Source: Verrucomicrobia bacterium UBA2970 (lineage in GTDB: Bacteria; Verrucomicrobiota; Verrucomicrobiia; Limisphaerales; AAA164-E04). Taken from it: a stretch of DNA of 7,224 nucleotides. Positions 1 through 4,262 of this stretch are shown here, in pieces. The stretch covers positions 1-7,224 of the forward strand of contig DEAY01000213.1 of the NCBI GenBank assembly GCA_002348345.1, written 5' to 3'. How positions within the stretch are numbered: the first letter of the stretch is position 1; each line of letters begins with the position of its first letter. The notes under the pieces were generated by a model. The model saw only the letters and a program-made list of their open reading frames with translations, was not told the DNA's origin and did no database searches. The position numbers were made by a program, and so were the translations under genes.

Positions 1-641
1 GAGCCCTCCTGCGGAACCCAAGCGACAGCATAGCCATGTTTGTCCGCCGGATCGACCGACTGCGCCCATCGAACTCCTAGGGCCGTCCCGTGTCCGGCGT
101 CGAATCGGGTCCACCGATCGGTGGTGGGAACGGTCTTCGATGCCTCGGCCCGGTTGCTCAGGGTCGTGGTAATCAGGATCCCGTTCCAGGCCTCTTCAAG
201 AATGTAACGATGGGTCTTCTCGAGCTGATGGTTCATTGCCGCGGACACGCGCGTTTCGATGACCGCTCTTCCATCGGACCCGTCACTCAGGATTCGAACC
301 GAGGTGACCCGGCCTTGTTGGTTCGAAGGGCTGAAGACCGTCATCTGATCATTCGCTTTCCCTCTGAGACCAAGATCGTAGAGACATCCAGGTGAAAACC
401 CCCCCTCGACATAGTAGGCGAAGGCGTTGGCTCTTCTCCGTGGGCTATTGAAACCGATGAGGGCCTCAATCTCCTGGTTGCGGATGATCAGGTCGTGGAG
501 GATGCCATCGGCTTCTTTGCCTTCGGGGAGTTGATCGACGTTATGGGCGCCAATTTGGAAAGCCTCCGGAGCGGCCTCGAGAGAACCGGCGATCCCGAGG
601 ATCGGAATCAGAAGAATCAGGGGAGAAACAGATTTCATCAT
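1..641 (-). CDS. Secreted protein of unknown family, 5' part only (runs off the window at base 1)
   Basis: A reading frame is open on the minus strand from an ATG at 641 to the window edge: 213 complete codons with no stop. The protein begins with a clear signal peptide (MMKS, then a hydrophobic stretch at residues 6-19, likely cut near the SLEA/APEA junction at 21-24), so it is probably exported. The mature part has recognisable blocks but no catalytic motif I can name: LPEGKEADGI (38-47), a GGFSPGCLYDLGLRG block (80-94), NDQMTVFSPSNQQG (97-110), DRWTRFD (175-181) and VDPADKHGYA (196-205). The style recalls N-terminal regions of large secreted planctomycete or verrucomicrobial proteins, some of which carry PHP-type (CehA/McbA-like) hydrolase domains further on. 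That is a weak memory-based guess, as the C-terminal part is missing. Alternative in-frame ATGs lie at 653 and 638; none has a strong Shine-Dalgarno. The start at 641 gives the most typical signal peptide. Confidence 0.8.
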   Translation of the reverse strand, partial: MMKSVSPLILLIPILGIAGSLEAAPEAFQIGAHNVDQLPEGKEADGILHDLIIRNQEIEALIGFNSPRRRANAFAYYVEGGFSPGCLYDLGLRGKANDQMTVFSPSNQQGRVTSVRILSDGSDGRAVIETRVSAAMNHQLEKTHRYILEEAWNGILITTTLSNRAEASKTVPTTDRWTRFDAGHGTALGVRWAQSVDPADKHGYAVAWVPQEG

Positions 642-723
642 TATCTCATTCATTCAACTCAACGGTCGATGTGAGTCGGCGTCCGCCTGGGATTCAATGA
701 AACCAGACCGTCTTTTCGATGAC

Positions 724-752
724 TTTATTGCATCGAGAGACTCACTCGTCAA
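724..752 (-). promoter_or_regulatory. Possible sigma-70-type promoter for the secreted-protein gene
   Basis: On the minus strand, TTGACG (747-752; 5 of 6 to the -35 consensus) is followed after exactly 17 bases by AATAAA (724-729; 4 of 6 to the -10 consensus). Transcription would begin near 717, giving a leader of about 75 bases to the ATG at 641. The site lies in the gap after the S9 peptidase gene and beside the putative terminator, so it would let the downstream gene be transcribed independently. This is a consensus match only, and the host's promoter preferences are unknown. Confidence 0.35.
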
Positions 753-755
753 AAT

Positions 756-797
756 CGAGTCGGCGGTGCCTCCGAGATTAGCCGTGCCGCCGCCTCG
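756..797 (-). terminator. Possible intrinsic terminator after the S9 peptidase gene
   Basis: Arms 756-766 (CGAGTCGGCGG) and 787-797 (CCGCCGCCTCG) pair at 10 of 11 positions, with one T/C mismatch and a 20-base loop. Read on the minus strand, the hairpin lies about 60 bases past the S9 peptidase stop codon and is followed by ATTTTG, a short T tract. The GC-rich stem fits a terminator. The large loop and the run of only four Ts make it a weak example. Confidence 0.4.
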
Positions 798-859
798 TCT
801 GATTCACTGCTCCGATCCGAAATGGTTTGGGAATGACGCGGGTTTGATTGAGCGAATTC

Positions 860-3001
860 CTACTTTCGCAGGGGCTCAAAGTCGAGGCTTTCCACCAGGA
901 AGGCCCAGAGGTCGGCGATCTCCTCAATGACCTTGCTCGTCGGTTTGCCGGCACCGTGACCTGCCCGTGTCTCGATCCGAATGAGCACCGGATTGGCCCC
1001 TCGGTGGTATTCTTGTAAGCGAGCCGCATATTTGAAACTATGCCCTGGCACGACCCGATCGTCGGTATCGGCGGTCGTGACAAGCGTTGCGGGATAGGCG
1101 GTTCCGGGCTTCAGATTGTGGTAGGGGGAATAGGCGTAAAGTGCTTTGAACTCCTCGGGATGATCGGAGGAACCGTAGTCATCGACCCAGAAGCGTCCGG
1201 CCGTGAACTGCTGAAACCGAAGCATGTCCATGACGCCCACCGCCGGGAGTCCCGCAGCGTAGAGATCCGGGCGTTGATTCAGGCAAGCTCCGACCAGAAG
1301 CCCCCCGTTGCTGCCGCCCTGGATGGCGAGTCGATCGGAATTGGTATAGTCATTCTTGATGAGCCACTCGGCGGCGGCGATAAAGTCATCGAAGACGTTT
1401 TGTTTGTTCAGTTTGGTCCCTGCCTGATGCCAAGCCTTTCCGTATTCCCCTCCCCCGCGGAGATTCGCCTGGGCGAAGACGCCCCCCATTTCCATCCAGG
1501 CCAGCCGGCTGATTGAGAACCGGGGTGGAAGCGAAATATTGAACCCACCGTAACCGTACAGCAGGGTCGGCAGGGCTCCCTCTGGTTTGAGGTCTCTCCG
1601 ATGGGCAATGAACATCGGGATCCGTGTTCCGTCTTTGCTGGGGAAGAAGACCTGCTTGACGACGAAGTCCTCCGGATCAAACTTCACCTCGGGCTGGCGA
1701 ATGAGCTGACTCTCGCCGCTTAGGATGTCGTAGCGATAGACGCTCGCCGGCCGGTTGATGCTGTTGAAGGAGTAGAAGGTTTCCATGTCCGTCCGCTTTC
1801 CTCCGAACCCACTGGCGGTGCCGATGCCGGGAAAGGTGACTTCACGAACGAACTCACCGGCCATGCTGTAGAGTTTGATCTGGGTTTTGGCGTCCTTCAA
1901 ATATTCCGTGACAAACACATTGCCGACGATTCCGACCTGATCGAGGGCGTTGGCGGATTCGCCAATGATTTCACGTCGTTCCGCGGGACGTCGGATGTCG
2001 ATGGCGATCACGCGCCCGTTGGGGGCTTCCAGATTCGTTTTGAAATAAAAGACGGGGCCGTCGTTCCCCACAAACGTGTACTCGTGGTCGAAGTTGTCGA
2101 TGAGATCGATTGGAAAGGCGAACGGTTCCAGGAGGTCCCGGTAGAGCACGCGATAGCGATCGTCCGTGCCTTTCCAAACCGTGAGAATCAGATAACGGCC
2201 GTCCTCGGTAACGGTGGCATTGAATCCCCAGTCCGGTTGATCGGGGCGTTGATAGACCAGCACGTCGTGATCCTGGGCCTGGCCAATCCGGTGATAATAG
2301 ACCATTTGGTTCTTGTTGAGGGACTGAAAGGCGTCCCCTTCCTCCGGCGTCGGAAAGCGACTGTAGAAGAACCCTCGGCTATCTTTCGTCCAGCTGATCC
2401 CGCTGAACTTGATCCACTGAAGCTCCTCGTCGAGAATCCTACGGGTGTCGAGGTGCATGATTCGCCAGGTTCGCCAATCGGAACCGCCGTCTTGAATGCT
2501 GTAGGCCATGTGGGTGGCATCCTCGGAGAAGGAAACCGAGCCCAGGGCCACCGTTCCATCTTCGGACCAGGTATTGGGGTCAACCACCAATTCCGGGTCG
2601 CTTTGCAGGGTGCGTTGGCGATAGAGGACGCTTTGATTCTGAAGCCCGTCGTTCTTCCAGAAATAATACCAGTCGCCCCGCTTGAAGGGGGTGCCGATCT
2701 TCTCGTAATTCCAGAGTTCGGTGAGCCGGGCCTCGATGGATTCACGGTGATCGAGTTGCTTGAGGTAGTTGAAGGTCACCTCGTTCTGTGCCTTGACCCA
2801 GGCCTCAACGTCGGAGGATTCCCGCACGTCATCCTCAAGCCAACGATAGGGGTCGTCTACTTCGGTTCCATGGTAATCATCGATCTGCTCGATCTTCTTG
2901 GTCTCGGGGTAGGTGAGGCCGGCGGCCTGGGTCGAATTCATAGGGAGGAAACAGCCGAGACCCAAACAGGAAGCGGCTAAGAGTGGGTATGTTTGTTTCA
3001 T
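860..3001 (-). CDS. Secreted prolyl oligopeptidase family serine peptidase (S9)
   Basis: A 713-residue S9A-family peptidase, near the usual length for the family, expected to cut short peptides after proline. Residues 1-26 look like a signal peptide (MKQ, hydrophobic core, STQA/AG), placing it in the periplasm or outside. Residues about 30-445 are the beta-propeller domain, starting with the family-typical DDPYRWLED (49-57). The alpha/beta-hydrolase domain follows at about 446-713. The catalytic triad is visible: Ser564 in QGGSNGG, Asp647 in TADTDDRVVP and His682 in RAGHGAGKPTSK. Substrate-site residues known from porcine prolyl oligopeptidase have counterparts at Tyr484 (YGYGGF), Trp605 and Arg649, so the enzyme looks intact and proline-directed. 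AAGGA (3007-3011) sits 5 bases before the ATG and supports this start. The gene lies 143 bases after the 93-residue hypothetical gene on the same strand. Family assignment is very secure; exact substrate and location are inferred. Confidence 0.97.
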   Translation of the reverse strand: MKQTYPLLAASCLGLGCFLPMNSTQAAGLTYPETKKIEQIDDYHGTEVDDPYRWLEDDVRESSDVEAWVKAQNEVTFNYLKQLDHRESIEARLTELWNYEKIGTPFKRGDWYYFWKNDGLQNQSVLYRQRTLQSDPELVVDPNTWSEDGTVALGSVSFSEDATHMAYSIQDGGSDWRTWRIMHLDTRRILDEELQWIKFSGISWTKDSRGFFYSRFPTPEEGDAFQSLNKNQMVYYHRIGQAQDHDVLVYQRPDQPDWGFNATVTEDGRYLILTVWKGTDDRYRVLYRDLLEPFAFPIDLIDNFDHEYTFVGNDGPVFYFKTNLEAPNGRVIAIDIRRPAERREIIGESANALDQVGIVGNVFVTEYLKDAKTQIKLYSMAGEFVREVTFPGIGTASGFGGKRTDMETFYSFNSINRPASVYRYDILSGESQLIRQPEVKFDPEDFVVKQVFFPSKDGTRIPMFIAHRRDLKPEGALPTLLYGYGGFNISLPPRFSISRLAWMEMGGVFAQANLRGGGEYGKAWHQAGTKLNKQNVFDDFIAAAEWLIKNDYTNSDRLAIQGGSNGGLLVGACLNQRPDLYAAGLPAVGVMDMLRFQQFTAGRFWVDDYGSSDHPEEFKALYAYSPYHNLKPGTAYPATLVTTADTDDRVVPGHSFKYAARLQEYHRGANPVLIRIETRAGHGAGKPTSKVIEEIADLWAFLVESLDFEPLRK

Positions 3002-3080
3002 TTCGATCCTTGAAGGGATTCCAATTCAGCCTCGGCGGCGCGTTTGGGACTCGCCCCGGTCAAGCTCGATTAGATTAACG

Positions 3081-3108
3081 AAGGTCGGAAGTCACACAAG
3101 GCCGGAAG
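3081..3108. repeat. Short direct repeat upstream of the S9 peptidase gene
   Basis: AAGGTCGGAAG (3081-3091) recurs as AAGGCCGGAAG (3098-3108), identical at 10 of 11 positions, with a 17-base period. It lies 80-107 bases upstream of the S9 start codon in a non-coding gap. It could be a paired regulator site or chance. Confidence 0.3.
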
Positions 3109-3144
3109 CAGGCGATTTCGAGGATGGTCTCGGGCGGGAGCCTT

Positions 3145-3426
3145 CTAGGACGGTTTGTGATAGGGAGAGTGGAGGTTGAAGTAAATCCCGCAGAGTGGCG
3201 TGTCGGTCTCGGACTGGCTCAGAATGATCGTCACCTGACGGTCGAGAGCGATGCCGTGCCGAAGGCCCGGTCCCCGGTCGAGGTAGGCCCGAATGGCCTT
3301 CTCCAAGAGACGGAGGAGCGCCGCCTTGCAGTCTTCGGGAGGTTTGTCGAGACAGATGACGTATTTGTCATAGCTTCGAAGGGCGTCGGTAATTTCGGAT
3401 TGAAATGTTTCCACGCTCAAATCCAT
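3145..3426 (-). CDS. Small hypothetical protein between yggS and the S9 peptidase gene
   Basis: A 93-residue protein of no family I recognise. It has no signal peptide or membrane segment and looks cytosolic. Residues 3-20 and 32-50 are likely helices (EDCKAALLRLLEKAIRAYLD); residues 63-70 (RQVTIILS) and 78-86 (LCGIYFNLH) look like strands, giving a compact alpha-beta pattern. Two cysteines (25 and 33) flank DKPPED, and Cys79 is near the end. There is no CXXC metal site. Support for a real gene: it is co-directional with both neighbours, fills most of the space between them, has an AAGG Shine-Dalgarno (3435-3438) 8 bases before the ATG, and has a balanced globular composition. It starts 64 bases after the yggS stop, so it may be co-transcribed with yggS. 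The opposing plus-strand frame here reads like a shadow. Confidence 0.72.
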   Translation of the reverse strand: MDLSVETFQSEITDALRSYDKYVICLDKPPEDCKAALLRLLEKAIRAYLDRGPGLRHGIALDRQVTIILSQSETDTPLCGIYFNLHSPYHKPS

Positions 3427-3490
3427 CGGCGCGACCTTAGAGCATCAAACCCGATTGTAAATGCTGGAGCCCGGGCGGGGTCCTTCAGGC

Positions 3491-4171
3491 TCACGTCCGT
3501 TGCCCAAAAAGAACCGTGCCCAACCGGAGCCGCGTGGCCCCTTCCTCGATGGCCACCTCAAAATCACCGCTCATGCCCATACTTAATTCCGTCAGGGGAG
3601 CACCCAATTGGTCCTCGGCCTTTCCTCTGAGTTCATTGAGGGCCCGAAAATGAGGGCGGGCATTCTCAGGATCCTTGCTCCATGGGGCCATGGTCATGAG
3701 ACCGTGGATTTCAAGGCGATCCAGCTGGTTTAATTCATCCAGTTGCTCCAAGAGTTCGGCGGGTGAGAAGCCGTGTTTGGAGGCTTCTCCAGAGACATTG
3801 ACTTCCAAAAGAACGGGAATCGTCTTGGAAAGCTTTTCGGCCGCTTGTTGAAGCGCGTTCGCTAGCTTGAGTCGGTCCACCGCATGGATCAGCCGGGCGT
3901 GATAGGCGGCCTCCCGGCACTTGTTGGTCTGTAAGTGGCCGATAAATTCCCATTGGATGGCACCGGGGCATTGACCAACTTTGAGTTTGAGTTCCTGAAC
4001 CTTGTTCTCTCCAAAAAGGGTCAGTCCGGCATCCCACGCTTCGCGGATTCGGGTGGGGCTGTGACCCTTGCTGACCGCGATCAGAGTCACCTCATGGGCA
4101 TCGCGTCCGGATCGCTGGCAGGCGGCAAGGATCCGTTGCTGGATCCGTTGGAGGTTTTCGGCGATCGACAT
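3491..4171 (-). CDS. yggS: YggS/PLPBP family pyridoxal 5'-phosphate homeostasis protein
   Basis: A 226-residue protein, close to the usual length of the YggS/PROSC family: a single-domain TIM barrel like the N-terminal domain of alanine racemase, which binds PLP but has no known catalytic reaction. It buffers PLP and affects amino-acid and keto-acid balance in the cytosol. Family landmarks are in order: Lys35 in AVSKGHS (the Schiff-base lysine), FGENKVQE (53-60), FIGHLQTNK (76-84), EVNVSGEASKHGF (123-135), GLMTMAP (157-163), the phosphate-binding SMGMSGDFEVAI (197-208) and RLGTVLFG (216-223). The ATG at 4171 gives the normal N-terminus, but no Shine-Dalgarno precedes it. A putative promoter lies so close that the transcript leader would be only about 10 bases. 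In many bacteria yggS sits near cell-division or proC/yggT genes; here it sits beside a small hypothetical gene and diverges from a cytochrome gene. Confidence 0.97.
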   Translation of the reverse strand: MSIAENLQRIQQRILAACQRSGRDAHEVTLIAVSKGHSPTRIREAWDAGLTLFGENKVQELKLKVGQCPGAIQWEFIGHLQTNKCREAAYHARLIHAVDRLKLANALQQAAEKLSKTIPVLLEVNVSGEASKHGFSPAELLEQLDELNQLDRLEIHGLMTMAPWSKDPENARPHFRALNELRGKAEDQLGAPLTELSMGMSGDFEVAIEEGATRLRLGTVLFGQRT

Positions 4172-4188
4172 GGGGGTGATTTAATCGA

Positions 4189-4196
4189 TTTATAAA
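4189..4196. promoter_or_regulatory. Self-complementary TTTATAAA, possible shared -10 element for divergent transcription
   Basis: TTTATAAA is its own reverse complement, so each strand offers TATAAA (plus strand 4191-4196, minus strand 4189-4194). It is in the only AT-rich patch between the divergent yggS and cytochrome starts. Toward the cytochrome the -35 is poor: the best candidate, TCGACA at 4165-4170, is 20 bases away and lies inside the yggS start. The minus direction has the better promoter. Confidence 0.3.
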
Positions 4197-4219
4197 AAGT
4201 TTGAAACTAGGTTTTTCAA
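4189..4219 (-). promoter_or_regulatory. Possible yggS promoter
   Basis: On the minus strand TTGAAA (4214-4219; 5 of 6 to the -35 consensus) is followed by TATAAA (4189-4194; 5 of 6 to the -10 consensus), but the spacer is 19 bases, longer than the optimum of 17. Transcription would start near 4182, leaving about 10 bases before the yggS ATG, which fits the missing Shine-Dalgarno. Assigned from consensus only. Confidence 0.4.
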
Positions 4220-4221
4220 CG

Positions 4222-4235
4222 CCCCAAACTTGGGG
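4222..4235. repeat. Perfect palindrome CCCCAA-AC-TTGGGG beside the cytochrome start
   Basis: Two 6-base arms (4222-4227 and 4230-4235) are perfect inverted complements around a 2-base centre. The site is 51-64 bases upstream of the yggS start codon and just before the cytochrome coding region. It overlaps the only upstream alternative start, TTG at 4230. It could be an operator for a dimeric regulator. No T tract follows on either strand, so it is not an intrinsic terminator. Confidence 0.4.
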
Positions 4236-4241
4236 TATGGT

Positions 4242-4249
4242 GGAGGTGA
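4242..4249 (+). promoter_or_regulatory. Strong Shine-Dalgarno-like GGAGGTGA ahead of the cytochrome GTG
   Basis: GGAGGTGA matches eight consecutive bases of the ideal anti-16S pairing sequence. The next in-frame start is GTG at 4263, 13 bases beyond, which is longer than usual. No start codon of the right frame lies closer, and the TTG at 4230 is upstream of the site. It therefore favours 4263 over 4230 without proving it. Confidence 0.45.
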
Positions 4250-4262
4250 CGACGAGAAAACG

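Noticed and set aside
90..395. A 101-codon plus-strand open frame near the left edge
   Set aside because: It is antisense to the partial secreted-protein gene, which has a signal peptide and is open to the window edge.
402..412. An apparent frameshift in the secreted-protein gene
   Set aside because: It came from miscounting the homopolymer. With seven Gs the frame continues unbroken to base 1.
697..930. A 77-codon plus-strand open frame in the gap after the S9 gene
   Set aside because: It runs into the S9 coding region in antisense, has low-complexity Pro/Arg-rich translation and no Shine-Dalgarno.
2084..2980. A 298-codon plus-strand open frame opposite the S9 peptidase gene
   Set aside because: It lies wholly inside a gene with an intact catalytic triad and propeller. 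Its translation is low in motifs and repetitive in hydrophobics, typical of an antisense shadow in GC-rich DNA.
3441..3465. AGCAT...ATGCT inverted repeat between yggS and the small hypothetical gene
   Set aside because: The stem is only 5 base pairs with a 15-base loop and no T tract, so it is too weak to call a terminator.
3124..3630. A 168-codon plus-strand open frame spanning the small hypothetical gene and the end of yggS
   Set aside because: It overlaps the secure yggS coding region in antisense and shows no recognisable domain, while the minus-strand frame at 3145-3426 has its own ribosome binding site and fits the gene order.
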